In this document: piece by piece, positions 54,246 through 63,001 of the stretch
How positions within the stretch are numbered: position 1 is the first letter of the stretch
How the letters are laid out: the number at the start of each line of letters is the position of its first letter
Position numbers and translations under genes: made by a program
Assembly (NCBI GenBank): GCA_020636215.1
Contig: JACJYG010000008.1
Span: forward strand, 482,501-546,500
Direction of reading: 5' to 3'
Length of the DNA: 64,000 nt
Source: Lewinellaceae bacterium
GTDB lineage: Bacteria; Bacteroidota; Bacteroidia; Chitinophagales; Saprospiraceae
The notes under the pieces: model-generated
The model's input: only the letters and a program-made list of their open reading frames with translations
Told to the model about the DNA's origin: nothing
Database searches by the model: none

Positions 54246-55457
54246 ATGAAAAACCCGAAATGGATACTACCGGTAATCGTTATTTCCCAGTTTTGCTGCA
54301 CCTCCCTCTGGTTCGCCGGCAATGGCGTGATGGGCGACTTGATCCGGGATTTCAGCCTGGAAGACAGCGTCCTGGCCCATTTTACTTCCGCCGTGCAATT
54401 CGGGTTTATTTCCGGTACGCTGGCCTTTGCGGTGCTCACGATCGCAGACCGTTTCTCTCCCTCAAAGGTTTTCTTCGTCAGTGCGCTCATTGGCGCGCTG
54501 TTCAACCTGGCTATCATATTGGAAGGGAATAGCCTGGCCAGCCTGCTGGCGCTCCGCTTCCTGACGGGCTTTTTCCTGGCGGGCATTTACCCCGTCGGGA
54601 TGAAGATCGCTGCCGACTATTTTGACAAGGGGCTGGGGAAGTCTCTGGGGTTTTTAGTAGGCGCACTGGTGGTGGGCACCGCATTTCCACATTTGTTAAA
54701 AGGGGTCACCACCGGCCTTCCCTGGCGTTTGGTATTAGCAATCACTTCTATGCTGGCCGTGTTGGGTGGGCTATCTATGCTGCTGCTGGTGCCCGACGGC
54801 CCCTTCAGAAAATCCAGCCAGAAACCAGACCTGTCCGCCTTTTTCAAGGTTTTTGAAAACCGCGCCTTCCGCTCCGCCGCCTTCGGCTATTTTGGGCATA
54901 TGTGGGAACTATATGCCTTTTGGGCTTTTGTGCCGGTCATGCTGGCGGCCTACGCTTCCCTCCACCCACAAACGGAGCTCAACGTTCCAATCTTGTCTTT
55001 TCTGATCATCGGCATCGGCGGCCTGGCCTGTGTGCTGGGCGGGTACCTTTCCCAAAGCCTGGGAACGAAAAGAACAGCCTCCATTGCCTTACTGCTATCC
55101 GGCCTGTGCTGTCTGCTCTCCCCATTGATTTTCTTTATCGATTCGAAAGCCATCCTGATCGGCTTTCTCCTTTTCTGGGGCATGGTGGTGATCGCAGATT
55201 CGCCCTTGTTTTCCACTTTGGTGGCCCAAAACGCATCGGCGGAATCAAAAGGAACGGCCCTTACCATTGTAAATTGTATCGGGTTTGCTATTACGATCGT
55301 CAGTATTCAGCTGCTCAATATTTTGCGGGATTCCATGGATCCGATGTATATCTATGTCGTATTGGGCATGGGGCCGGTATTGGGGTTGATGGGGTTGCGG
55401 GGAGGAAAAACACAAGGCGAATTAAACGGGGTTAAAGAACCCCTGCGACTTATGTAG
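54246..55457 (+). CDS. Major facilitator superfamily transporter
   Basis: Twelve predicted helices; the loop after helix 2 has FAVLTIADRFSPSKVFFV, a variant of the MFS D-R-x-G signature. Other parts, FLTGFFLAGIYPVGMKIAADYF and FLVGALVVGTAFPHL, are like the YnfM/CynX group. Length 403 is usual. It follows the VOC gene by 24 bases and may be co-transcribed. The substrate cannot be inferred. Confidence 0.88.
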   Translation: MKNPKWILPVIVISQFCCTSLWFAGNGVMGDLIRDFSLEDSVLAHFTSAVQFGFISGTLAFAVLTIADRFSPSKVFFVSALIGALFNLAIILEGNSLASLLALRFLTGFFLAGIYPVGMKIAADYFDKGLGKSLGFLVGALVVGTAFPHLLKGVTTGLPWRLVLAITSMLAVLGGLSMLLLVPDGPFRKSSQKPDLSAFFKVFENRAFRSAAFGYFGHMWELYAFWAFVPVMLAAYASLHPQTELNVPILSFLIIGIGGLACVLGGYLSQSLGTKRTASIALLLSGLCCLLSPLIFFIDSKAILIGFLLFWGMVVIADSPLFSTLVAQNASAESKGTALTIVNCIGFAITIVSIQLLNILRDSMDPMYIYVVLGMGPVLGLMGLRGGKTQGELNGVKEPLRLM

Positions 55458-55507
55458 CAGGCATAGATTAATCAAGTACAGGCGCGGTCTCACCTTCCCT
55501 GATGCAA

Positions 55508-55951
55508 TTATTGCTCCGCCTCCCATTCTTCCAGATATCGCAAACAAGCCAAATCCTCTTCATCTGCACTGGGCGCGTTGCTGAACCAGGCGTCCAGCAT
55601 TTCTTTAGCCACTTCTTCGGATGTGGCTCGCAGGCTCATGCAAAGGATGTTGGCGTCGTTCCATTTGCGGGCTCCGGCGGCAGTCTGCGCATCGCCGCAC
55701 AGAGCAGCGCGGATGCCCTTCACCTTGTTGGCCGCCAGGCTAATGCCGGTGCCTGTCCAGCAGAATAATACCGCCTGATCGAATTGCCCGGCGGCCACTT
55801 TTTCGGCTACCTCGATGGCCACTTTTGTCCAGGGCGCCGGCGTAGCCACCAGGGCGCCAAAGACAGTTAGCTCGTGGCCCCGTTTTTTCAGTTCTTCCAC
55901 CACGGTTTCCGCCAGGTGGGTTTTCATGTCGCTGCCGACAGCTATTTTCAT
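55508..55951 (-). CDS. rpiB: RpiB/LacAB family sugar-phosphate isomerase
   Basis: A small isomerase resembling ribose-5-phosphate isomerase B: MKIAVGSDMKTHLAETVVEELKKRGHELTVFG, then FCWTGTGISLAANKVKGIRAALCGD with the catalytic Cys/Thr segment (compare C-x-T-G-I-G in E. coli), and NDANILCMSLR. The start at 55951 fits the conserved N-terminus. Length 147 is normal. Unlike true RpiB, the usual HxGFxLK at the start reads DMKTHLAET, so the substrate may be a different phosphorylated sugar. It follows a small Cys-rich gene on the same strand. Confidence 0.85.
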   Translation of the reverse strand: MKIAVGSDMKTHLAETVVEELKKRGHELTVFGALVATPAPWTKVAIEVAEKVAAGQFDQAVLFCWTGTGISLAANKVKGIRAALCGDAQTAAGARKWNDANILCMSLRATSEEVAKEMLDAWFSNAPSADEEDLACLRYLEEWEAEQ

Positions 55952-55964
55952 AATCTGATACTTT

Positions 55965-56204
55965 TTATGCCCCTTCTCCACCCTTTGTCTCCTCTTCTGT
56001 TTTCTTATAACACGGCCGCTCCGCCTGAGTGCAGGTAGAGATATGCGCCAGCCGCCCGTCCGGGCCGGCGGGGCCCATGGTCCGAATACACCAGTAAGTG
56101 GTCGTGCCGGGGTCTTCCGGCAGGAAAGGGCGGCCGCCGCCTTCCATAGTGCCGAAAGCGTTCTTTGCCCGCAGGTAGCGGCAGTAAGCTTTTGTTTCGT
56201 CCAT
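55965..56204 (-). CDS. Small conserved-looking Cys-containing protein upstream of rpiB
   Basis: A 79-residue cytoplasmic protein with three or four conserved-looking Cys (YCRYLRAKNAFGTMEGGG, TYWCIRTMGPAGPDG, STCTQAERPC). Its stop is 13 bases before the rpiB start, so both are likely one transcript. I think it belongs to a small uncharacterised family that occurs beside such isomerases, but I cannot name it. A metal or cofactor site is conceivable given the Cys pattern. Confidence 0.6.
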   Translation of the reverse strand: MDETKAYCRYLRAKNAFGTMEGGGRPFLPEDPGTTTYWCIRTMGPAGPDGRLAHISTCTQAERPCYKKTEEETKGGEGA

Positions 56205-56336
56205 AATCAGTGAATAAAAAGAGCCGCAAGGCGCTCATTTGCCCGCCCTGCGGCTAACCTATTATACTTAAATCGTTGAAGAGGCCATAAAGCCAACAAC
56301 ATTACAATATGACAACACAGCCATATCCGAGAACCC

Positions 56337-57347
56337 CTAGGCAACCGCCTGCATGATCACCCGCTTCGTCAGGTTTTCAAACAGCTTCACCTTGTACGCA
56401 TTGTGCTTTAGCGGTGTAGCGCCTTCCACCGATTTCATGGCCGCTTCCAGGGCCAGTTTTTCGGTGACCACTTTGCCTTTGAGGATTGCTTCGGCAGCCT
56501 CCCGGCGCAGCGGGACAGAGGATGCGGCGCCAAAGACGATGCGGGCGTCCGTACATTTCTTGCCGTCCATTTTCAACACCACGGCCACATCGGCGATGCT
56601 CCAGTCGTAGCTTTCCCGCTGTCCCATTTTGAAGTAAGCAGAGCGGGTGTTGGCGTCCACCGGAGGCAGCATGATGTTGGTGATGATCTCTTTGCTACCG
56701 GCGACGTTCTCCTGGGTCACCTTATCTTCAGAAGGCGTGAAGAATTCGGACAGGGGCACCACCCGCTTGCCCTCCGGCCCGGTCAATTCCACTTTGCCAT
56801 CAAAGGCCAGCAGCGCAGTGGCGAGGGAAGACGGATGCACGCAGGGACAAATATTGGTGTCGAAAATGCCGTGGAACTGGTTTTGCCCGATCTGCGCGTA
56901 GCAGGTATAGCCTCCTTTTTTACGGCACTTGTGCGCACTGCTGCGGAAGTACCAGCAACGGGGGCGCTGCATCAGGTTGCCACCCATGGTGGCCATATTG
57001 CGCAACTGCGGCGTGGCGGCATGAGCCGCTGATTCGTAGAGGGCCCGGTAATTCTTTTTTACCTCGGCGCTTTCCTCCAGGCCGGCAATCGTCACCAAGG
57101 GCCCAAATTGCAGCCCGGTTTTGTTGTCGTACGACAATTTATCCAGCCCGGGGATTTTGCTCAGGTCGATCACCCTGCCGGGTTCAACAAGGCCCTCCTT
57201 GATGAGGTCCAGCAGGTCGGTCCCGCCGGCTTTCACCACATGGGCAGAGGAAGCCGCTTTCTGGAGGAGGGCTTCCGGCACCGTGCTGTTCATCATATTG
57301 ATGGCATCTTTTAAACTCGGCGCCTGGACATATTCAAATCGATTCAT
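56337..57347 (-). CDS. paoB: Aldehyde/xanthine oxidoreductase FAD-binding subunit with 4Fe-4S loop (PaoB-like)
   Basis: The FAD subunit of a molybdenum hydroxylase. The start at 57347 (MNRFEYVQAPSLKDAINMM) fits the family; a longer frame upstream is not supported. FAD binding is shown by HVVKAGGTDLLDL and RNMATMGGNLMQRPR. A loop with four Cys follows (RCWYFRSSAHKCRKKGGYTCYA and NICPCVHPS), as in E. coli PaoB and 4-hydroxybenzoyl-CoA reductase, where it holds a 4Fe-4S cluster. Length 336 is standard. It is the last gene of the operon. Confidence 0.9.
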   Translation of the reverse strand: MNRFEYVQAPSLKDAINMMNSTVPEALLQKAASSAHVVKAGGTDLLDLIKEGLVEPGRVIDLSKIPGLDKLSYDNKTGLQFGPLVTIAGLEESAEVKKNYRALYESAAHAATPQLRNMATMGGNLMQRPRCWYFRSSAHKCRKKGGYTCYAQIGQNQFHGIFDTNICPCVHPSSLATALLAFDGKVELTGPEGKRVVPLSEFFTPSEDKVTQENVAGSKEIITNIMLPPVDANTRSAYFKMGQRESYDWSIADVAVVLKMDGKKCTDARIVFGAASSVPLRREAAEAILKGKVVTEKLALEAAMKSVEGATPLKHNAYKVKLFENLTKRVIMQAVA

Positions 57348-57381
57348 ATTCTGATCTGATTTTTGCGGTTTGACAAAAGGA

Positions 57382-59745
57382 TTAAATGTTGCCCAGGGCC
57401 GCCAGCACTTTCTGCGGCGTGATAGGCAGTTCGTAAATACGCACGCCAATGGCGTTGTACACGGCATTGGCAATAGCCGCCGCCGTAGCGATGTTTGCCG
57501 GCTCGCCGATGCCGGAGGCGTCGGTGCTGGAATGCGCATCGTAATGCTCAATGATGACCGTCTCTATTTGTGGGATCTCCTTAGCATAGGGCAGCTTATA
57601 AGTGTCAAGCCCGGTATTGACCATGTGTCCGGTATTGAGATCCATCACGCGGTCTTCGTACAAGGCATAACCAACTCCCATGATCACCCCTCCGTTGATC
57701 TGGCTTTCGATCTGTAGCGGGTTGATCGGCCGGCCACAACTATGAGCGGCAACGACTCGCTCCACCTTAATAAAACCGGTTTCGGTATCTACAGACACCT
57801 CTACAAATTGCGCCGCCCCGAGCCGTCCATGGCCGAGCCACTGGCCGGATTCAAAGCCGCCATAATTAGCTGTGCGGCTGGCCGTTGTCAGTATCTGGCT
57901 GGTTGGCATCCGCTTGGTCGCGTCGGCAAAGGACACCTTTTTGGAGGCATCAGATTTGGCAAAGACTTCGCCATTTTTCAGTTCGATATCTTCTATGTCT
58001 ACTTCCCAGGCGCCGGCCAGGGATTCCATGAGTTTCCTCTTGGCCTGGTAGGCGGCATTGCGGCAGGCAGGGGTGATAGCTTCCGCCGTCATACTGCCGC
58101 CTGAGCCCAAAGCATCGGGATAGGTAGTGTCGCCAATCTTAATAGTGATGTCCTTGGCCTGCAGGCCAAGCTCTTCCGCCGCTACCTGCGCGAGGATCGT
58201 TTTAGTACCGGTTCCAATGTCCTGAACTCCAGACATGACCTCTACCGAACCGCCCTTGTTGATGCGGATCATAACCGAACTGTCCATATCCACGAAGCGG
58301 GGCCAGGTAGCCTGCGCCACACCGATGCCGCGCTTAACCGGGCCGGGGTCGGAGCCTGCTTTCTTGCGTTTCCAACCGAATTTTTCGGCGCCGCGCTTGC
58401 GCTGAACCTTACGGATCTCACTGGCGTCAATTTTTTCCCGCAATTCGAGCGGGTCCATATCCAGTTTTTCCGCCAGTTCATCGATGAGAGATTCCATAGC
58501 GAAAGCCCCTTGCACATTCCCCGGTGCGCGGAAGGCCGCCCCCGGGCCGGCGTGGGTAAATACATCGTACTGGGCCATTTTGAAATTCGGGCAGACGTAC
58601 ATATCCTGCGCTACCCGGCCGACGCCGGCGCCCAGGCCGACACCAGCGGTGCCGTATGATAACAAGTCGATGGCGGTCAGTGTGCCATCTTTTTTAGCGC
58701 CAACTTTCAGGAATTGATGAGAATTGGGGCGATTGCCGGCGGAGATCTGTTCCTCTTCCCGGTCCAGCATCAGTTTCACCGGCTGGCCAGATAGCTTGGA
58801 GAGCCAGGTGGCCGCCACGCCGGCATGGCCGGGGCCAAATTTGGAACCGAAACCTCCGCCCATGAATTCGGTGATCACCCGCACTTTACTAGTGGGCAGG
58901 CCAAACAGTTCCGCCAGTTCATCGCGGACATCCTTGGTGCCCTGAGTGGAGGCGTAAACGGTCAGCATGTCGCTTTTCCAGTCGGCCACCAGGCCGTGGG
59001 TTTCCAGGCAACAGTGGGTTTGTACCTGGGTCCGGTATTCGTGTTCTATGATGACCTCCGCTTCGGCGAAACCCTTTTCCATGTCACCGCGGGGGCCGCC
59101 GACGAAGCTGCTGGTAGTGGGGCCGCGGAGATTGCCTTTTTGCTCTTCAGCTGCTTTGACGCCGACATCACCAGCATTGCCTTTATCTTCGATGACTTCT
59201 TCGTACACGAGGGGAGCGTTCGGTTTGCGGGCTTCATCGAGTTCGACGACAAAAGGCATTGGCTCGTATTCCGCCTTGATCAGGCGAACCGCTTCTTTGG
59301 CGATATTCATCGATTCGGCGGCAACAGCAGCGATCGGCTGGCCGGCGTAACGGAGCACCGGCAATTTTTCTCCACTGAAGGTATCTTTTTGTTCACCCTC
59401 CACTCCCTGGACGATGACTGCATATACCCCCGGGTATTTCCGGGCTGCCGAAACGTCGAGCGACTTGATGCGGGCGTGCGGATAGGGCGAACGCAGGAAC
59501 TTGCCATACAACATGCCCGGTAATTGTATATCTGCCGAGTATTTGGCGGCGCCGGTTACCTTTTGTAATGCGTCTACCCTTGTGGTGCGTTGGCCCACCA
59601 CACGGAGCTTTTCGTTGACAGGCAGCGCAGATGGTTCGTCAACAGAAACCTCCCGTTCGATCTCGGTGAGGTTGTGTCCCGGAATACCAAAAGGTAGCTT
59701 GAGTTTTTTGGTATTCAGGGCCTTTTTATGATTAGGATTGGCCAT
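57382..59745 (-). CDS. paoC: Aldehyde/xanthine oxidoreductase molybdopterin subunit (PaoC-like)
   Basis: The catalytic subunit carrying molybdenum cofactor. The start at 59745 (MANPNHKKALNTKKLKLPFG) is preferred to one 13 codons upstream. Hallmarks are GGGFGSKFG, GAAFRAPGNVQGAFAMESLIDELA, GSGGSMTAEAITPACRNAAYQ, and the catalytic Glu in GIGEPANIATAAAIANAV. Length 787 is normal for the PaoC/YagR branch. It lies between the iron-sulfur and FAD genes. It would oxidise an aldehyde or heterocycle in the periplasm. The usual PaoD maturation chaperone is not in the window. Confidence 0.93.
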   Translation of the reverse strand: MANPNHKKALNTKKLKLPFGIPGHNLTEIEREVSVDEPSALPVNEKLRVVGQRTTRVDALQKVTGAAKYSADIQLPGMLYGKFLRSPYPHARIKSLDVSAARKYPGVYAVIVQGVEGEQKDTFSGEKLPVLRYAGQPIAAVAAESMNIAKEAVRLIKAEYEPMPFVVELDEARKPNAPLVYEEVIEDKGNAGDVGVKAAEEQKGNLRGPTTSSFVGGPRGDMEKGFAEAEVIIEHEYRTQVQTHCCLETHGLVADWKSDMLTVYASTQGTKDVRDELAELFGLPTSKVRVITEFMGGGFGSKFGPGHAGVAATWLSKLSGQPVKLMLDREEEQISAGNRPNSHQFLKVGAKKDGTLTAIDLLSYGTAGVGLGAGVGRVAQDMYVCPNFKMAQYDVFTHAGPGAAFRAPGNVQGAFAMESLIDELAEKLDMDPLELREKIDASEIRKVQRKRGAEKFGWKRKKAGSDPGPVKRGIGVAQATWPRFVDMDSSVMIRINKGGSVEVMSGVQDIGTGTKTILAQVAAEELGLQAKDITIKIGDTTYPDALGSGGSMTAEAITPACRNAAYQAKRKLMESLAGAWEVDIEDIELKNGEVFAKSDASKKVSFADATKRMPTSQILTTASRTANYGGFESGQWLGHGRLGAAQFVEVSVDTETGFIKVERVVAAHSCGRPINPLQIESQINGGVIMGVGYALYEDRVMDLNTGHMVNTGLDTYKLPYAKEIPQIETVIIEHYDAHSSTDASGIGEPANIATAAAIANAVYNAIGVRIYELPITPQKVLAALGNI

Positions 59746-59820
59746 AATTCGATTTTTTAGTTTCCCGGCCCAGGAGCCGGGCATTAGTGCTTAGAAATAA
59801 AGCGCGGGTTGAATTTGCAC

Positions 59821-60462
59821 TTATTGTTTCATCTTTTTCGCCGCGGCCAGGGTGGCCTCAAAAACTTTGGGATAGGTGCCGCAACGGCAAAGGTTACCGC
59901 TGGTAGCTGATTTCACATCCTCCAAGGTTGGATTGGCGTTGCGTTTCAGCAGCGCGGCGCAGCTCATCACCATACCGGGGGTACAGAATCCGCACATGCT
60001 GGCATCGTGTTCGATGAAAGCTTCCTGCACTGGATGGAGGGCGCCGCCCTGGGCCAGGCCTTCAACAGTAGTGACTTCCCGGCCGGCGACATCCACGGCC
60101 AGGGTCATACAGGAGTTGACTGGTTTACCGTCAAGCCAGACGGTGCAGGCCGAACAGGAACCCCGGTCGCAGACGACCTTGGTGCCGGTCAGGCTTAGAT
60201 GGTCGCGCAGGGCTTCCGCCAGCGTGGTGCGTGGCTCAACCCAGACCGAACGGGCCTGCCCATTCACCACGAACTGTACTTCCGCTTCCCCCGGCCCGAG
60301 AATGGCAGGCGGAGTAGTGCTTTCTTCCAGTTTGAAGCTCAGCAGCCCGGCGCTCAGGGCAACCGTGCCGGCTGTAGTCAGGCCGGCGCCCCTCAGGAAG
60401 GTGCGCCTGGAAACGCCCTTTTTCTCTTTCCTGGGTGATTGTTCTTCAGAAGGGATTTTCAT
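59821..60462 (-). CDS. paoA: 2Fe-2S subunit of molybdenum hydroxylase with Tat signal (PaoA-like)
   Basis: The electron-transfer subunit of the complex. The start at 60462 gives a twin-arginine signal (SRRTFLRGAGLTTAGTVALS), so the folded complex is exported by Tat. The first 2Fe-2S cluster is bound by CDRGSCSACTVWLDGKPVNSC and the second by CGFCTPGM and CRCGTYP. Length 213 is typical. It is first in the operon, followed 75 bases later by the molybdenum subunit gene. Upstream ATGs add a hydrophobic but unlikely leader. Confidence 0.94.
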   Translation of the reverse strand: MKIPSEEQSPRKEKKGVSRRTFLRGAGLTTAGTVALSAGLLSFKLEESTTPPAILGPGEAEVQFVVNGQARSVWVEPRTTLAEALRDHLSLTGTKVVCDRGSCSACTVWLDGKPVNSCMTLAVDVAGREVTTVEGLAQGGALHPVQEAFIEHDASMCGFCTPGMVMSCAALLKRNANPTLEDVKSATSGNLCRCGTYPKVFEATLAAAKKMKQ

Positions 60463-60728
60463 AATATAGCAATTGTATGGTTCAACAAGAATGATGACTC
60501 TATTAAGCTTGATGTGGAGGTGGATGAGGCTTGAAATGAACAGCAGGCTTGAAGCTTGCTGGCCATTTAGGTATAACGATGCCTGGAAAAGGCTGAGGCT
60601 AAAATTCTGCACGCTAAATTTAAAAAAAAAGTGCCAGACCTCCATGAGTAGCCCTCATTGAATTAGCCCTTTTTAATAAATTTTAGGCGTAGTTGTCCAA
60701 AACCCCGGAATAGCATATCTTACTGTTT
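60463..60728. other. Divergent intergenic region
   Basis: The promoter of the molybdenum-hydroxylase operon should be here. Apart from a GAGGCTTGAA/CAGGCTTGAAGCTTG repeat near 60538-60557 no feature is visible. Confidence 0.3.
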
Positions 60729-61134
60729 ATGCCTAAATTCCTTACAATCAGCATACAAGAAGCACGGGCGCTGGCGGTAAACAGCCAACTGCTAGGTGGC
60801 GCGCCCCTTCTAAGTGGAAAGGAAGGCGCCCGCCAGCAAAAGAAAATTTGGCTACTTCAGCCTTCCTTTGTTATGGGGCGATTGTTTCGTCGGCCATATC
60901 GACGCCAAAGCCAACCGTAAAACCGGGACTTTTTGCCTCAATAAGTTGGGATGGGAATCCGGAAAAGCCAAACGGGAGGAAATAGAAGCTGCTTTTGCGG
61001 AATGCCTGCTGTCTTTTATAGAATTCAATCAATGCCAGAGCCTGGCCCTTGCGCCTCCGGCAGTCCGGCAATTGAATGCCGACACGCTTAAGTTTTTTCA
61101 AAACAATATTTCCATTAAAATCACTCCTGATTAA
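60729..61134 (+). pseudogene. Collapsed YcaQ-type winged-helix gene
   Basis: The first 40 codons (LTISIQEARALAVNSQLLGG and on to LLSGKEGA) match the opening of YcaQ/DUF1006 winged-helix proteins, which unhook DNA interstrand crosslinks. After a frame change the rest (RKFGYFSLPLLWGDCFVGHI, DAKANRKTGTF) matches the family's C-terminal end. About 250-300 residues in the middle are missing. It is a remnant with a large internal deletion and a frameshift. Confidence 0.7.
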
Positions 61135-61204
61135 TTAAAATTTTACATTTTTGTTGCCCCGCATTATTTTTGATGATTGGATATCTGAAAAACACTAGCA
61201 GATT

Positions 61205-63001
61205 TTGAAACCGACCAATATTAAAGACCCGGAGTATTTCCATAAAGTAGTGGATTGCCAGTACGCCTGCCCCGCGCATACGCCGGTGCCGGAATACATT
61301 CGCCTGATCGCTGCCGAGCGATACACGGAAGCCTACATGGTCAACTGGGAATCCAATGTGTTTCCTGGCATCCTGGGCCGTACCTGCGACCGGCCCTGTG
61401 AGCCGGCCTGCCGCCGAGGGCGGATAGAGGAAGAACCCGTGGCTATCTGCCGCTTGAAACGCGTGGCTGCCGACAACAAAGGCGAGGTACGTTCCCTCAT
61501 GCCCGCTGTTCCCAAGGAAAAGAATGGCAAAAAAATCGCACTTATCGGCGGGGGGCCTGCCTCCCTGACTGTTGCCCGTGACCTGGCGCCCCTGGGGTAT
61601 GAGATCCATCTCTACGATGACCAGAAAGCCGGTGGGGGTATGATGCGTAGTCAGATTCCCGCCTTTCGATTGCCGGAATCCGTTTTAGCCGAAGAGGTGG
61701 ATTATGTACTGGATATGGGCGTCCACACGCATCTCAATACCTTTGTATCCAGTATGAAGGATATGCTGGAAAAGGACTATGACGCCATATTTGTAGGAAC
61801 AGGCGCCCCCCGGGGCGGCGACCTGCCCAAACTACCCGGCCGCTGGGATACCAAAGAAAATATTCATCTCGGAATCGAATGGCTGGCCAGCGTGGCTTTC
61901 GGCCATACCACTAAAATCGGCAAAAAAGTGCTGGTATTGGGTGGCGGCAATACGGCTATGGACTGCTGTCGCACTGCCCGCCGCCTGGGCGGTGAGCAGG
62001 TGACCGTCGTGGTGCGCAGCCCCTTCCGCGACATGAAAGCCTCTCCCTGGGAGATCGAAGATGCGCAACGGGAAGACATCCCCATCCTCAACAATATGCC
62101 TCCCAAAAAATTTGTGGTGGAAAACGGCAAACTGAAGGGGATCGTTTTTGAAAAAGTGGCCGCTATCTACGATGAGAAAGGCAAACGGACCCTTATTCCA
62201 ACCGGAGAACCGGACGTATTTCTGGAAGCCGACGACGTACTCATTGCTATCGGCCAGGATAACGCCTTCCCCTGGATCGAGCGGGACCTGGGCATCAAAT
62301 TCGGAAACTGGGACCTTCCGGTAGTGGATAAGATCACCTTCCAATCGACGCTCGACCGCGTCTTCTTTGGCGGCGACGCTGCTTTTGGCCCCAAGAACAT
62401 CATCACCGCAGTGGCCCACGGGCATCAGGCCGCCATCTCTATCGACCTGTTCTGCCGCGGAGAATCCGTTTACAACCGGCCGGCCCCCATGACTAACCTG
62501 GTCAGCCAAAAAATGGGCATCCACGAATGGGCCTACGACAGCCCGGTAGTGATCGACGCGCGCTATCTGGTGCCTCATGTCGACAAACAACTGGCGTTGA
62601 AGGACCGGACCATGGAGGTGGAATTGGGTTTCGACCAGCCTACCGGCTTCAAAGAAGCGCAGCGATGCCTCAACTGTGATGTACAGACCGTTTTCAATAC
62701 CAGCCGTTGTATTGAATGCGATGCATGTGTGGATATTTGCCCTACTTCCTGCATCACCTTCACCACCAATGATGAAGAAGCCGAACTGCGACAACACCTG
62801 AGCGCCCCGGCCCATAATACCACTCAGGACCTTTACGTTTCGGAAGACCTTCCTACCGGCCGCGTGATGATCAAGGACGAGGACGTCTGTTTGCATTGCG
62901 GCCTTTGTGCAGAACGCTGCCCAACCGCAGCCTGGGATATGCAGAAATATTTGTACCAAGTGACAAAAGCCGCGCCGATATGGAACAACTCAATGCTGTG
63001 A
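61205..63001 (+). CDS. GltD-like NADPH flavoprotein fused to two 4Fe-4S ferredoxin clusters
   Basis: An FAD/NAD(P) oxidoreductase with an N-terminal Fe-S segment (CQYACPAHTPVPEYIRL, CDRPCEPACRRG), two Rossmann folds (IALIGGGPASLTVARDLAPLGYEIHLYD and KVLVLGGGNTAMDC) and GQDNAFPWIE, as in glutamate synthase small subunit. The C-terminal 120 residues carry two ferredoxin motifs, CIECDACVDICPTSC and CLHCGLCAERCPT. The only start upstream of the conserved N-terminus is a TTG; an in-frame TAG lies nine bases before it. It overlaps the oxidoreductase alpha gene by 22 bases. The protein probably passes electrons between NAD(P)H and that enzyme. Confidence 0.9.
   Translation: MKPTNIKDPEYFHKVVDCQYACPAHTPVPEYIRLIAAERYTEAYMVNWESNVFPGILGRTCDRPCEPACRRGRIEEEPVAICRLKRVAADNKGEVRSLMPAVPKEKNGKKIALIGGGPASLTVARDLAPLGYEIHLYDDQKAGGGMMRSQIPAFRLPESVLAEEVDYVLDMGVHTHLNTFVSSMKDMLEKDYDAIFVGTGAPRGGDLPKLPGRWDTKENIHLGIEWLASVAFGHTTKIGKKVLVLGGGNTAMDCCRTARRLGGEQVTVVVRSPFRDMKASPWEIEDAQREDIPILNNMPPKKFVVENGKLKGIVFEKVAAIYDEKGKRTLIPTGEPDVFLEADDVLIAIGQDNAFPWIERDLGIKFGNWDLPVVDKITFQSTLDRVFFGGDAAFGPKNIITAVAHGHQAAISIDLFCRGESVYNRPAPMTNLVSQKMGIHEWAYDSPVVIDARYLVPHVDKQLALKDRTMEVELGFDQPTGFKEAQRCLNCDVQTVFNTSRCIECDACVDICPTSCITFTTNDEEAELRQHLSAPAHNTTQDLYVSEDLPTGRVMIKDEDVCLHCGLCAERCPTAAWDMQKYLYQVTKAAPIWNNSML

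Noticed and set aside
58825..59523. 232-residue plus-strand frame opposite the molybdenum subunit
   Set aside because: Antisense to a clear xanthine-dehydrogenase-family gene; high GC codon bias keeps such frames open.
61832..62959. 375-residue minus-strand frame opposite the flavoprotein
   Set aside because: Complementary to a gene with two ferredoxin motifs and Rossmann folds; no independent support.
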